Below, piece after piece: positions 25,680-35,183 of a stretch of 64,000 bases of DNA. Location: assembly GCA_019695215.1 (NCBI GenBank), contig JAIBAK010000011.1, positions 1 through 64,000 on the forward strand. The letters run 5' to 3'. Under the pieces are notes generated by a model. The model had not been told where the DNA came from and searched no databases. It saw nothing but the letters and a program-made list of their open reading frames with translations. Each line of letters starts with the position of its first letter. Position 1 is the first letter of the stretch. The stretch is from Bacteroidia bacterium (GTDB lineage Bacteria; Bacteroidota; Bacteroidia; UKL13-3). The translations under genes were made by a program, and so were the position numbers.

Positions 25680-26966
25680 ATGAATTATTCCGAAACACTC
25701 GAATATTTATTTAGTCGCCTGCCTATGTTTACACGCATTGGTGCCGCTGCCCTAAAACCCGATCTTACCAATACCATTGCGCTATGTAGTTTACTTGGCA
25801 ATCCGCAACATAAATTTAAAACCATCCATGTGGCCGGCACTAATGGAAAAGGTTCGGTTTCACATATGCTTGCCTCGGTACTTCAAAATGCCGGATACAA
25901 AACCGGTCTCTACACCTCTCCTCACCTCAAAGATTTCAGAGAACGTATTCGTATAAACGGGGCGATGATTCCGCAACAATATGTAATTGATTTTGTACAT
26001 AAACATAAAGCCGCCTTTGAACAGATACAGCCATCGTTTTTTGAAATGACTGTTGCTTTATGCTTTGATTATTTTGCTCACGAAAACGTAGAAATAGCTG
26101 TTATTGAAACCGGACTTGGCGGGCGACTTGATTCAACGAATATTATTGCACCCGAACTGAGCGTTATCACCAATATTGGCTGGGATCACACCGATTTACT
26201 TGGCGATACACTGGCTAAAATTGCGAGCGAAAAAGCCGGTATAATTAAACCTCATACCCCTGTTGTCATAGGAGAAACACAACCCGAAACAAAACAGGTT
26301 TTTCTTGAAAAAGCAGAACAGGAAAGTGCTCCCGTATTTTTTGCCGATGAACAGAACAGGTGTACCGAAATCTCTTTTGCAGGATCGGGCCTTTCGTGTA
26401 CCATTACAGTAGACAGCCAAATTAAATACCGCAATTTATTTTGCGAACTGGGCGGAATGTATCAGCAAAAAAACATCATTACCGTGATTGAATCCGTTCA
26501 TCAGTTGCAACAAAAGGGTTTCGAAATTGGCACTACGCACTTATATCAGGGACTTGCTCAGGTAAAAAAACAAACCGGCCTTGCAGGACGATGGCATCAG
26601 TTAGGAGACAACCCTTTAATAATATGCGATACCGGTCATAATGTAAACGGGATGGAATATGTAGTAAAACAACTAAAGGTATTGCCTTACAAAAAACTGC
26701 ATATGGTAATAGGGATGGTGAAAGATAAAGACATTACCAAGGTATTGGCTCTGCTGCCACCTAATGCATGCTACTATTTTACACAGGCTGATTTACCCCG
26801 CGCATTAGATGCAAACCTGCTGCAAAAGGAAGCATCGGTTTATGGCCTGAAAGGTGTAGTAGTGTCAAAAGTGAGCGATGCCCTGCAAGCCGCTAAAAAT
26901 AATTCCACACCCGAAGATTGCATTTTTATTGGAGGAAGCACCTTTGTTGTGGCAGAAATCATTTAA
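25680..26966 (+). CDS. folC: Folylpolyglutamate synthase / dihydrofolate synthase
   Basis: 428 residues. A Mur-ligase-fold enzyme that joins glutamate to dihydropteroate or folates with ATP in the cytoplasm. The P-loop GTNGKGSV is at 53-60, followed by GLYTSPHLKDFRERI, the conserved ETGLGGRLDSTN segment and the ITNIGWDHTDLLG strand. The Mur C-terminal domain includes GRWHQL and CDTGHNVNGM. Length and motifs are complete. Whether it has one or both activities cannot be told. A TTG then TTTTCTTTG arrangement just upstream may be its promoter, separating it from the TonB-like gene. Confidence 0.93.
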   Translation: MNYSETLEYLFSRLPMFTRIGAAALKPDLTNTIALCSLLGNPQHKFKTIHVAGTNGKGSVSHMLASVLQNAGYKTGLYTSPHLKDFRERIRINGAMIPQQYVIDFVHKHKAAFEQIQPSFFEMTVALCFDYFAHENVEIAVIETGLGGRLDSTNIIAPELSVITNIGWDHTDLLGDTLAKIASEKAGIIKPHTPVVIGETQPETKQVFLEKAEQESAPVFFADEQNRCTEISFAGSGLSCTITVDSQIKYRNLFCELGGMYQQKNIITVIESVHQLQQKGFEIGTTHLYQGLAQVKKQTGLAGRWHQLGDNPLIICDTGHNVNGMEYVVKQLKVLPYKKLHMVIGMVKDKDITKVLALLPPNACYYFTQADLPRALDANLLQKEASVYGLKGVVVSKVSDALQAAKNNSTPEDCIFIGGSTFVVAEII

Positions 26967-26976
26967 TTTGAAACTT

Positions 26977-27495
26977 ATGAAGAAAATTGCATTTGCACTG
27001 GCTCTTATTTTATCGGCAGGAGTTGTAGGTGCCCAACAAACTATTTCAGGTACACACACGTATACCTATACTCCCGAATCGTCACTGCAAATTGAAGAAT
27101 TGGAAGACGGACGTCTGAGTGTAAGCATAGAGCGAGGTAAAAACATGGTATTTACCTACGAATTTCGCAAAAAAGACGACCCTGCCATTGCCGATGATGA
27201 ATACACCATGCGCATTATTTTTGAAGTGCCGCTTGGAGGCACAAGTTTTAAGTACGATGCCAAAGACATTAAAATAGTATTGATGAAAGGATGTTTTTGT
27301 ACCGACAGAGGATACCATCGCATTGTTTCGGGTTATGTGTCGGGAGAAAAAACCTGCAAAGGCTGGAAAGTAAAATGGAAACTGGAAACGAAAACAGTGC
27401 CGGAAAGTGAAGGAAACAACTGGAACAGCGAAACAAAAAAACCGGCCAGCTTTATTCGTCCGAAAGCCGTTAAACAAAAGGGAAAAACTAATTGA
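26977..27495 (+). CDS. Small secreted protein of unknown function
   Basis: 172 residues from the ATG at 26977, 10 nt after folC. The start is fixed by a signal peptide, MKKIAFALALILSAGVVGAQ, while the longer reading frame would lie inside folC. The mature protein has short beta-rich stretches and one Cys-x-Cys (GCFCTDRGYHR) plus another cysteine, so a disulphide or metal site is possible. The tail is basic (RPKAVKQKGKTN). I do not recognise a family. It overlaps rnhA by 4 nt. Confidence 0.65.
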   Translation: MKKIAFALALILSAGVVGAQQTISGTHTYTYTPESSLQIEELEDGRLSVSIERGKNMVFTYEFRKKDDPAIADDEYTMRIIFEVPLGGTSFKYDAKDIKIVLMKGCFCTDRGYHRIVSGYVSGEKTCKGWKVKWKLETKTVPESEGNNWNSETKKPASFIRPKAVKQKGKTN

Positions 27496-27947
27496 ACATT
27501 AAAATATTTACTGACGGCTCATCTAGGGGAAATCCGGGTCCGGGTGGATACGGTGCTGTGCTGATATATGGCAAACACCGAAAAGAACTGAACGCAGGTT
27601 ATAAAGAAACCACCAACAACCGCATGGAACTAATGGCAGTGATTGCCGCATTAAAAGCACTTACCCGAACAGGATTGCACATTGACATTTATACCGACTC
27701 GAAATACGTGTGTGAAGCTGTAGAAAAAGGGTGGTTGTTTGGATGGGAAAAGAAGAGTTTCAAAGACAAAAAAAATCCGGATTTATGGATGCAGTTTTTA
27801 CCGCTCTACCGAAAACATCATATTAAATTTCATTGGATAAAAGGCCATGCCGGACACCGGGAAAATGAACGATGCGATGTGCTGGCCACATTTGCTGCCG
27901 ATAATGGCCCCTGGAAAGAAGATACAGGGTTTATTTCACAGACATAA
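27492..27947 (+). CDS. rnhA: Ribonuclease HI
   Basis: 151 residues from a TTG start that overlaps the upstream stop (TTGA). No ATG is available before the catalytic core. The enzyme cuts RNA in RNA-DNA hybrids. All active-site residues are visible: D8 (IFTDGSSRGNPGPGG), E46 (NNRMELMA), D69 (IYTDSKYV), and the late H-x-G/D pair at GHAGHRENERCDVLA (D129). The basic handle loop of the E. coli type is present (GWEKKSFKDKKNPDLW). The 4-nt overlap suggests translational coupling. Confidence 0.94.
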   Translation: MNIKIFTDGSSRGNPGPGGYGAVLIYGKHRKELNAGYKETTNNRMELMAVIAALKALTRTGLHIDIYTDSKYVCEAVEKGWLFGWEKKSFKDKKNPDLWMQFLPLYRKHHIKFHWIKGHAGHRENERCDVLATFAADNGPWKEDTGFISQT

Positions 27948-27966
27948 CATCAAATTCAACCCGATT

Positions 27967-28242
27967 TTACCGTTCAATCACAAATCCGTTAAAAATAGTA
28001 AGCGGAGTTTCAATTACGTCTACCTTATCTACATGAGCCAGCATAGGACCATCCTTACACCAGTTTACAAATGCCATTACGTCTTCTTCGTCTCCGGTTG
28101 CATGAATAAAAACGGTGCCTTCGGGCCGGTTGCGTACCATGCCGGTAATTCCTAATTCAAGGGCCCTTTTTTGAGCACTTTGCCGATAATATACCCCCTG
28201 CACTTTTCCAAAAACCTCTATGGTAACCGTTTTTAATCCCAT
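27967..28242 (-). CDS. Acylphosphatase
   Basis: 91 residues, the usual size. It hydrolyses carboxyl-phosphate bonds of small acyl phosphates in the cytoplasm. The signature GKVQGVYYRQSAQKRALELG carries the phosphate-binding arginine, and VRNRPEGTVFIHATG contains the catalytic asparagine (N in the V-R-N segment). The gene overlaps the end of the tyrosine phosphatase gene by 10 nt and is co-transcribed with it, so two small phosphatases share one unit. Confidence 0.93.
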   Translation of the reverse strand: MGLKTVTIEVFGKVQGVYYRQSAQKRALELGITGMVRNRPEGTVFIHATGDEEDVMAFVNWCKDGPMLAHVDKVDVIETPLTIFNGFVIER

Positions 28243-28709
28243 TGGTGTTTTGATTTTAAATATTGAAGAAACTGATTACAACTGCGATGTAAAATAGTAT
28301 AGCAACTTTCAAAACCATCTAAATCTCCATACCACGGGTCGGGAACTTCTGCCCCTTTTTCTGCTAAATCAAATTCTCGCATTAAATAAATGCTTGCGCG
28401 TGCTCCGGCTGTTTTCTTTTTTACTACTTCCCGGTAGTTTTGATTATCCATTACAAGAATATAATCAAATGCTTCCCAATCCTTTTCTTTAAAAGACCGT
28501 GCCCTGTGCGTTAGCTGAATAGCGTGTTTTAAAGCTGTCTTTCTCATTCGCTCATCGGGCAATTCCCCGATATGATAAGAATTGGTACCGGCCGAGTCGC
28601 ATGCCACCTTTTGATTCCATTTGGCATCTTCTATCATACGCGCAAAGATGCCCTCGGCCATTGGCGAGCGACAAATATTTCCTAAACATACAAATAGTAC
28701 CTGAATCAT
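28233..28709 (-). CDS. Low-molecular-weight protein-tyrosine phosphatase
   Basis: 158 residues from the ATG at 28709. The longer frame adds 35 hydrophobic residues that lie in the divergent promoter region and are not part of the family. The P-loop C8-x5-R14-S (VCLGNICRSPMAEG) starts directly after the first strand, and the general acid is in VPDPWYGD. It removes phosphate from tyrosine residues and in bacteria often controls polysaccharide kinases. Coupled with the acylphosphatase behind it and divergent from the PagL-like gene, with 58 nt between the start codons. Confidence 0.93.
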   Translation of the reverse strand: MIQVLFVCLGNICRSPMAEGIFARMIEDAKWNQKVACDSAGTNSYHIGELPDERMRKTALKHAIQLTHRARSFKEKDWEAFDYILVMDNQNYREVVKKKTAGARASIYLMREFDLAEKGAEVPDPWYGDLDGFESCYTILHRSCNQFLQYLKSKHQWD

Positions 28710-28767
28710 TACTGCAATAATAAAGAATGCGCAGCAAAGGGATAAAAAGAATTGTAAATTGCAGCCC

Positions 28768-29913
28768 ATGCTGAAACGGGGGGGAATTATCCTTTTAATT
28801 ATTATCAGAATCATGTCGGTGGCAAAAGCCCAGGACAGTACCCGTTTTTTATATCGTTTTATACATGACGGCCACTTAGGAATAGCTGTTAATGACTTAC
28901 CGGGTTTTATTTGGGCACACAGCGATAAAAATAAAAATATTTATGGCCCCGGCAATTCATTTGAATTGCAATTCATCAAAAAAACAAGCGGAACCAGCGC
29001 GTGGGAAATAAAGTACAAATTGCCCCGCATAAGTGTTTCGTTTTTATACAGCGATTTCGGGAAACCTAATCTTACCGGAAAAGCCTATTCCGTTATTCCG
29101 CAATTTGAATTTGGTGTGATCCGAAAACCAAATGCTGAACTGAATTTTAAACTCGGCACCGGATTAGGTTACCTTACAAAAATTTTTGATGCACAGGATA
29201 ATTATAAAAATACAACTATTGGTTCTCCGTTAAATCTTGCTTTCCAGGCCATGCTGGTTTACCATCACCGGGTATATAAAAATATTGAGCTCAATGCCGG
29301 CTTCGGACTAATGCATTTCTCCTGTGGCAATATCCGGTTGCCCAACCTTGGAATTAATTACCCATCGGCATCGGTTGGATTTAGTTATTTTCTCAGCAAT
29401 CCATACCTGCGCCAGATTCCGAAAATGGATAGCCTGCATCAAAAAATGGATACGGTAAAAAAATGGGGGTACTACTTTTTTGGAGGCTGGGCTTACAAAG
29501 AACAGGGGAACGAACGATTCCGCAGATTTGATGTGTTTACCCTTTCGTCAAATTTACAATACAAGGTGAGTATGCGCAGTACATGGCTTACCGGAATAGA
29601 TGTATTTTATGACAAATCGTATTTTTATTTAAGTACCCCCGACTTGCAGAATTACACCAGTACCCGGATAAAAGATAATATTCAGGCGGCAGTTACAGTG
29701 GGGCATGAAATAAAAGCAGGCAGGGTGAGTATGATTACACAATTAGGAGTTTATGCCTATTATCCGCATAAAGTAAAAAAAGCGATCTATGAACGTATCG
29801 GACTAAAAACTGAAGTATATAAAGGTTTTTTTATCGGCAGTTTTCTCAAAACTCATTTTATGCAGGCCGATTTTGTAGAATGGGTCGCAGGGTATCAGTT
29901 TTATCATAAATGA
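28768..29913 (+). CDS. PagL-like lipid A deacylase / acyloxyacyl hydrolase
   Basis: 381 residues. Start at ATG 28768, giving a signal peptide ending SVAKAQ. The first half matches outer-membrane PagL-type barrels, which cut a 3-O-acyl chain from lipid A. The H-x-S of the catalytic site is seen in GLMHFSCGN followed by PNLGINYPSASVG. The residue after serine is Cys instead of Asn, and the position of the third catalytic residue (Glu in Pseudomonas PagL) appears to be Asn, so activity is uncertain. The second half (about 230-381) adds further barrel strands and roughly doubles the length of PagL. It overlaps the GIN-domain gene by 4 nt. Confidence 0.78.
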   Translation: MLKRGGIILLIIIRIMSVAKAQDSTRFLYRFIHDGHLGIAVNDLPGFIWAHSDKNKNIYGPGNSFELQFIKKTSGTSAWEIKYKLPRISVSFLYSDFGKPNLTGKAYSVIPQFEFGVIRKPNAELNFKLGTGLGYLTKIFDAQDNYKNTTIGSPLNLAFQAMLVYHHRVYKNIELNAGFGLMHFSCGNIRLPNLGINYPSASVGFSYFLSNPYLRQIPKMDSLHQKMDTVKKWGYYFFGGWAYKEQGNERFRRFDVFTLSSNLQYKVSMRSTWLTGIDVFYDKSYFYLSTPDLQNYTSTRIKDNIQAAVTVGHEIKAGRVSMITQLGVYAYYPHKVKKAIYERIGLKTEVYKGFFIGSFLKTHFMQADFVEWVAGYQFYHK

Positions 29914-30656
29914 AGAAGCAGATTAGTATATTTTTTTACCTCTTTATATCATTTACGCTGAGTACATGCACCGGTGAACAAATGGATGATTGCATTACCT
30001 CAGCCGGGAAAAAACGAACTGAAACACGTTACCTTTCTAACTTCACCGATATTCATGCAGGAAATTATTTTGACATTTACCTAAAACAAGATCTCTCCAA
30101 ACCTCCTTACATAAAAATAACAGCAGGCAGCAACTTACTTGGACAAATAATTACTGACGTTGACCGCGGTGTGCTTTACCTCGATAATCAGAATGTGTGC
30201 AACTGGGTACGGAGTTTTCAAAACAGAATTCCGGTTGAAATTAATGTACACACCCTTGGCATGATACATACTATTGAAGATGCAGCCGTAATCGGATCTG
30301 ATTCACTTGCTCAGGGTGTAGTAACATTACTTAATGAAAGCTCAAATGACATGTATGTATATGGCAGTTTCGAATACCTAATTGTAAACCAAAAATTACA
30401 GGGGGATGTTGCTGCTGACGGAACTGCAGGTATTTTGATAGTAAATCAGGAGGGGGTTGGGAAAACTAATCTACAGGGAATTTTAGGGGCATATGTATTT
30501 GTGAATCATTACGGCAAGAATGACATTCAGGTTGATGCATTCAAAGGTCTTGAAGTATACATTTACAATTCGGGAAATGTGTATTACCTGAATCATGAGC
30601 CACTCGAATTTAAAAAGTTAGCCCGGCTTGGGACAGGTTACTGCCTTCGAAAGTGA
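29910..30656 (+). CDS. Head GIN-domain (DUF2807) lipoprotein-like protein
   Basis: 248 residues. The N-terminus is a signal sequence with a possible lipobox (TLSTC, then TGEQ). The mature part is a short right-handed beta-helix, the GIN or DUF2807 fold: YLSNFTDIHAGNYFDIYLKQ, KITAGSNLLGQI, VEINVHTLGMIHTIEDAA. The fold is common in secreted Bacteroidota proteins and was named as an auto-transporter adhesin head, but its function is not established. It is translationally coupled (ATGA) to the PagL-like gene, so both probably work at the outer membrane. Confidence 0.8.
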   Translation: MKKQISIFFYLFISFTLSTCTGEQMDDCITSAGKKRTETRYLSNFTDIHAGNYFDIYLKQDLSKPPYIKITAGSNLLGQIITDVDRGVLYLDNQNVCNWVRSFQNRIPVEINVHTLGMIHTIEDAAVIGSDSLAQGVVTLLNESSNDMYVYGSFEYLIVNQKLQGDVAADGTAGILIVNQEGVGKTNLQGILGAYVFVNHYGKNDIQVDAFKGLEVYIYNSGNVYYLNHEPLEFKKLARLGTGYCLRK

Positions 30657-32099
30657 TTACAGCTTTATACAAATGTTTTTGGGCTCGGTAAAAAATCGCA
30701 TGGCCTCCCATCCACCTTCTCGCCCTACACCTGAATTTTTTACTCCGCCAAACGGAGTGCGCAGGTCTCGCAGTAACCAGCAGTTAATCCAAACTATTCC
30801 GCTTTTTACTTCAGCAGCTATACGATGTGCCCGTGTTAAATTTTCGGTCCATAAGGTAGCTGCAAGTCCGTATTCAGTAGAGTTGGCAAACGCCAGTACT
30901 TCCTCTTCGGTATCAAATGGTGTTATGGTTACTACCGGCCCGAAAATTTCTTCCTGATTGGTGCGGCAGTCAAAGCTTAATCCCTCTATAACGGTAGGTG
31001 CAATAAACCATCCTTCACTGCAACGGCCTTCAGGCTTTACCGTATAGCCCCCGCACAAAACAGTTCCTCCTTCCTGTTTGGCCAGTTCAATATAGCTCAT
31101 CACCTTTTCGAAATGCATTTTTGAGGCAATAGCACCAACCAGTGTACTGTCAAGCAGCGGATCGCCAATAGTGCGCGCTTTTACCTTTTCTACAAATGCC
31201 TCTTTAAACCTGGTGTAAATGCTGCGTTCAATAAAAATACGTGACCCGCACAGGCAAATTTCTCCCTGATTCAAGAACGAGGAGCGTAAAGTTTCATTGA
31301 GCATTTTATCAAAATCACAATCGGCAAAAATGATATTCGGGTTTTTGCCCCCCAATTCGAGTGAAAGCTTTTTAAACATTGGAGCGGCAGTGCGGGCTAT
31401 TTCAGCGCCCGTTTTGGTGCCGCCTGTAAATGAGATGGCTTTAATTTGTTTGTGAACTGTAATAGCCGATCCCACCTTTGGCCCAAGACCGTGAACAATA
31501 TTCAAAACCCCTTTAGGTAAGCCGGCTTCAATACAAATTTCCGCCAGCAGGTAAGCGGTCATGGGAGTTATCTCTGAAGGTTTGGCAACCACACAATTTC
31601 CTGATGCAAGAGCAGGAGCAATTTTCCAGGTGAACAAATACAAGGGTAAATTCCACGGAGAGATACAACCTACCACCCCAATTGGCGTTCGCAATGTGTA
31701 ATTGATGGCATGACCCGGCATAGGATGAGCTTCGCTCGCAAAATGTTCAATGGCGGTACCAAAAAAACGGATATTGGAAATTGCACGGGGGATTTCACCA
31801 TTTTTGGCAAGCCATTTTGGTTTACCCTGATCAATACTCTCGGCCTCGGCAAGTACATCCAGCTTTTTTTCTATCAACTCAGCAATACGCAACATAATGC
31901 GAGATCTTTTTTCGGGGGCCATTACACTCCACGAAGCAAATGCCTGCAATGCCGCCTTTGTGGCCAGTTCCACATCGCGTTCATCACTATCCGGACACAG
32001 GGAATATACTTTACCTGTTGACGGGTCAAAATTATCGAGGTAATCGCCCGAAACCGGCTCCATCAATTGTCCGTTGATATAATTTAAAATCTTTTTCAT
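30657..32099 (-). CDS. Aldehyde dehydrogenase (ALDH8 / muconic-semialdehyde type)
   Basis: 480 residues from the ATG at 32099. It oxidises an aldehyde to an acid with NAD(P)+. Seen are the NAD-site asparagine and lysine in SPWNLPLYLFTWKIAPALASGNCVVAKPSE (given by position, about 150-180), FTGGTKTGAEIA, the catalytic glutamate in LELGGKN, the catalytic cysteine in NQGEICLCGSR and EIFGPV near the end. The ICLCGSR form of the cysteine motif is typical of aminomuconate/hydroxymuconic semialdehyde dehydrogenases. No other aromatic degradation gene is nearby, so the substrate is open. It ends convergently against the GIN gene without a gap. Confidence 0.92.
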   Translation of the reverse strand: MKKILNYINGQLMEPVSGDYLDNFDPSTGKVYSLCPDSDERDVELATKAALQAFASWSVMAPEKRSRIMLRIAELIEKKLDVLAEAESIDQGKPKWLAKNGEIPRAISNIRFFGTAIEHFASEAHPMPGHAINYTLRTPIGVVGCISPWNLPLYLFTWKIAPALASGNCVVAKPSEITPMTAYLLAEICIEAGLPKGVLNIVHGLGPKVGSAITVHKQIKAISFTGGTKTGAEIARTAAPMFKKLSLELGGKNPNIIFADCDFDKMLNETLRSSFLNQGEICLCGSRIFIERSIYTRFKEAFVEKVKARTIGDPLLDSTLVGAIASKMHFEKVMSYIELAKQEGGTVLCGGYTVKPEGRCSEGWFIAPTVIEGLSFDCRTNQEEIFGPVVTITPFDTEEEVLAFANSTEYGLAATLWTENLTRAHRIAAEVKSGIVWINCWLLRDLRTPFGGVKNSGVGREGGWEAMRFFTEPKNICIKL

Positions 32100-32108
32100 T
32101 TGTAACAA

Positions 32109-34637
32109 TTAAAATCCCAAACCAAAACGTATTCCGTGCCTCAGTTGCCCGTATACCGTGGTAAACGAAGAAACGTAATCAATACGTAAAAACCCAGGCA
32201 TAAAATCACCCAAACCAATATGCTCAATTCCTATACTTAACTCTGTGTAATTTGTGCTTTGGTTGCAAAGAAGATAATGAACATCCACCACTTCCTGCAA
32301 CCGGGTTTTGCGCAGCAAAGGTAATTTATTTACCAGAAAGCCGTTAAAATGATGTTCGGCATGAGCTTCAAAAAAAGGTTTAGTGGTGCTGAACACATAA
32401 TAATCGCACAACATAAATCCGGCAATGGTAGCCTGCTCCCCTCCCACGTCTCCCGGGTCTTTAAGCTTGTTAAGAGCAAATGTACGGTTCCCATTTACGT
32501 GGTAATAATCCATAAAATACATGTTGCGGGCATTGACAAACCCACCGGCTGTAATCTGATAACTGAGTGTTCCCCATAATCCCAAATGCACATCATCTTT
32601 TACCATTGCCCGTATAAAATCATAATTCACTCCGCTTCCGGCTATTTGCGAAATCCCCTTTTTGTAATACAGAGTAAGGGAAGGATATTTTGAGCCGGTA
32701 ATAATTTTCTGATTTGGTCTTAAGTCGTAGGTTTGTTTAAACCTGAATACTGCACTTAATGTAACTGAAAAAGCCTGATGCGGTTTAAAGGACGGTCCGT
32801 GGTTGGCTGTATCACGCGGATCATTTGATGTAAAATCGCCATATACATCATCTACCAGTTTATAGTAAGAAGTATTTTGCAATGCATAGCGGTGCGCCCA
32901 CTCTGCTTCAGTGCGCAGGTAAACTCCGTTTGTTACTTCCTTCCGGTACCCCCCACGTACAAAAACTTTCTCATAGGTTTTCATAAAATTCTGCTCATTG
33001 AGCAGCGTATAAAAAGTATTCAAAAACGGAGTGATGGGTTGCTGGTTATTAAACTGCATCACATCACTTCCACCGTTAATAAAAATACTGGTAAAGTTTT
33101 CGTTATTCAGCAATTTGTAAGCAAGCAATTTGGGATTAAAATGTCTGTTGCTAAAACCATATCTGAATGTAGGGGAAAGGAAAAAACGTTGTTTGCTTTC
33201 AGTGCGTTTGTCATAACTCATGTTCAGATTAATCACAGCCCCTTCTACCGTATTAAACTGAAAGCTGGGAGCAAGTCCGCTAATGCTCCATACTTCTTTC
33301 CGATACCTGTTTTTATATCCGTAGCCTGATACAAGCAGCGAAAAAACACCCGGTTTGTTAAATTTTTTATCAAGCGAATCGAGGTAGGTTTTTGACTCAA
33401 GAACCGTTTGCAGACTGTCCTTTTTCCGGTAATCGGTACGCTCTTCTTCTGTTAGCTTATATGGTCTGATACTGTCCCAGTATACCGAATCCTTTTTGTT
33501 CGACTCCTCCAGTACTTTCCATTGAGGGCCTGAGAATGTTTTTTTTGTAAACTCCGGTTGCAGATTGTAATTGCTGTTGATTCCCTGATAATATCCGTTG
33601 CCGCGAATACCCATTACACTAAAAGAAAAATCAAAACGGTTGGATACGGGCATCCATACCTCTTTGGTAAGCGGAGCAAATACCTGCTGAAGCCTGAGTG
33701 TATCCACAAAATCTATTTGTGCATTGGAAGTAATCACTACATTTATACTATGGAGCCGCCATTCTTTTTCTACAATATATATGTTTCCTGAAAAGCAGGG
33801 ATCGTGTTTTCGCTTTGGTATAACCTGAATTTTATTAATGAGGTATCCGTCTTCAACAAAAGCACCAAGTAATTTATACCGGTAATAAAACATGGCATTG
33901 TAAGCAATGGGTGATATAAAATCGCGCTCGCTAATGGCATCAATATGCAGTTTATTCTCATAAAAATCGAACAGCATATCCGAAGCTTTGTTATAGCTGA
34001 ATGCATTGTTTTTACCACTTACCCTTGACGAAATCATCTCTTCCTGAATTTTGCCGGGAACAGCGTAGTTAAATTTGGAAACCGATTCCGACAAATAAAT
34101 TATTCCCTGCAGGTTGCTATCATTAGCTGCCATACCGTTTATCACTATGTTAGATGTAGGCAATCCCATAATACGTTCGGGCATTTCAATTAACCGCTGC
34201 ACCCCTTTTATATACACCTGGCATGAATATGCATTAACCTGACTTTGGTAATAACTCCTTTTTTTGATGGCTTCTCTGATAATAGCGTAGGCAGGGTCTT
34301 CATCACCGGCTTTCACCGTGATAGTGTTTAATTCCATTTTTTCGGCAAATAGTTCAACATTAAGTTCAATGTCGGCCTGCTTCAATTGTATCCGTTTTTC
34401 AGTGCTTCGATAACCAAGGTAACGGAAAACAATGGTGTAATCTCCATCGGGTAAATACAAATCATATGCTCCATTTCCATTAGTAACTGTTCCCGATTGC
34501 CCCGCTTTTACATATACATTGGCATAAGGCAAAGGCTCGTGTGAAACGGCATCGGTAACCAGCCCGCGCACATGGTTTCCCCACGAAAACTGATACGAAA
34601 AAAAAAGTATAAAAACAGATAATGCGACCCGCCACAT
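32109..34637 (-). CDS. DUF5686 outer-membrane protein with carboxypeptidase-like regulatory domain
   Basis: 842 residues with a signal peptide (RVALSVFILFFSYQFSWG). First a CarboxypepD_reg-like sandwich (about 22-105: GLVTDAVSHEPLPYANVYV, DGDYTIVFRYLGYRS). A DUF5686 region follows with IREAIKKRSYYQSQVNAYSC and then long barrel-type strands to the end (GIRFGLGF). This pairing is common in Bacteroidota and probably makes an outer-membrane transporter or assembly factor; no TonB plug is visible. It is followed by the aldehyde dehydrogenase 9 nt later on the same strand. Confidence 0.82.
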   Translation of the reverse strand: MWRVALSVFILFFSYQFSWGNHVRGLVTDAVSHEPLPYANVYVKAGQSGTVTNGNGAYDLYLPDGDYTIVFRYLGYRSTEKRIQLKQADIELNVELFAEKMELNTITVKAGDEDPAYAIIREAIKKRSYYQSQVNAYSCQVYIKGVQRLIEMPERIMGLPTSNIVINGMAANDSNLQGIIYLSESVSKFNYAVPGKIQEEMISSRVSGKNNAFSYNKASDMLFDFYENKLHIDAISERDFISPIAYNAMFYYRYKLLGAFVEDGYLINKIQVIPKRKHDPCFSGNIYIVEKEWRLHSINVVITSNAQIDFVDTLRLQQVFAPLTKEVWMPVSNRFDFSFSVMGIRGNGYYQGINSNYNLQPEFTKKTFSGPQWKVLEESNKKDSVYWDSIRPYKLTEEERTDYRKKDSLQTVLESKTYLDSLDKKFNKPGVFSLLVSGYGYKNRYRKEVWSISGLAPSFQFNTVEGAVINLNMSYDKRTESKQRFFLSPTFRYGFSNRHFNPKLLAYKLLNNENFTSIFINGGSDVMQFNNQQPITPFLNTFYTLLNEQNFMKTYEKVFVRGGYRKEVTNGVYLRTEAEWAHRYALQNTSYYKLVDDVYGDFTSNDPRDTANHGPSFKPHQAFSVTLSAVFRFKQTYDLRPNQKIITGSKYPSLTLYYKKGISQIAGSGVNYDFIRAMVKDDVHLGLWGTLSYQITAGGFVNARNMYFMDYYHVNGNRTFALNKLKDPGDVGGEQATIAGFMLCDYYVFSTTKPFFEAHAEHHFNGFLVNKLPLLRKTRLQEVVDVHYLLCNQSTNYTELSIGIEHIGLGDFMPGFLRIDYVSSFTTVYGQLRHGIRFGLGF

Positions 34638-34767
34638 AAATGGCCGAATATACTACATGAATGGCGCACGAACACAAAGAAATAAATGAGGAATATATTG
34701 ATGCAGGCGGATAACGGGTAACAAGGTGAAATTAATTCACCCCGAAAAAGGTTGAATTCCGGTTAAT

Positions 34768-34923
34768 TCAGGCTACCAAACCGATGTAAAGCAAACTCAG
34801 TAAAAACATCGTTAAATAAATGACAAACGTCTTTATATTAAAGATGTTTCGACCGTACTGCCTTGACGGGGCAAAACCGAATCCGGTAGAACTGTTGTAA
34901 CGAAGCTGCCTTCTGTTGTACAT
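34768..34923 (-). CDS. 51-residue membrane protein (short ORF)
   Basis: An ATG at 34923 opens a 51-codon frame ending in TGA at 34768, in what would otherwise be a 546-nt gap. The peptide starts MYNRRQLRYNSSTGFGFAP, with several arginines. It ends with one membrane helix (VIYLTMFLLSLLYIGLV), so the basic half should stay inside. A possible -7 box (AAGATTTG, one mismatch) lies 27 nt upstream. No family is recognised. The basic-head/helix-tail pattern argues for a real gene, but conservation has not been tested. The flanks 34638-34767 and 34924-35155 show no other clear feature. Confidence 0.5.
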   Translation of the reverse strand: MYNRRQLRYNSSTGFGFAPSRQYGRNIFNIKTFVIYLTMFLLSLLYIGLVA

Positions 34924-35155
34924 AGTGTTTTAAGAATTATTATCAGTTAGCAAATCTTTCTCAAAGCTATTCTCTTTAATACCCTGATACAACAGCGCAT
35001 TTCAACATATACACAAAATAAGACACCACTATTTATAAAAAATAGACACTTTTATAACTATCTGCAAATTAAGCTTGTGAAAATATGTGCTCCGCCACTT
35101 GCAACTATGTATTAAAAAAGCCCGTCACAAGACCATGAATCCCGTGCGGCAGTTA

Positions 35156-35163
35156 TATATTTG
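35156..35163 (+). promoter_or_regulatory. -7 promoter box (TATATTTG) of glyA
   Basis: TANNTTTG match 20 nt before the ATG at 35184. No clear TTG is found at -33. Confidence 0.45.
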
Positions 35164-35183
35164 ACTCGTTAACATTTTTATAT

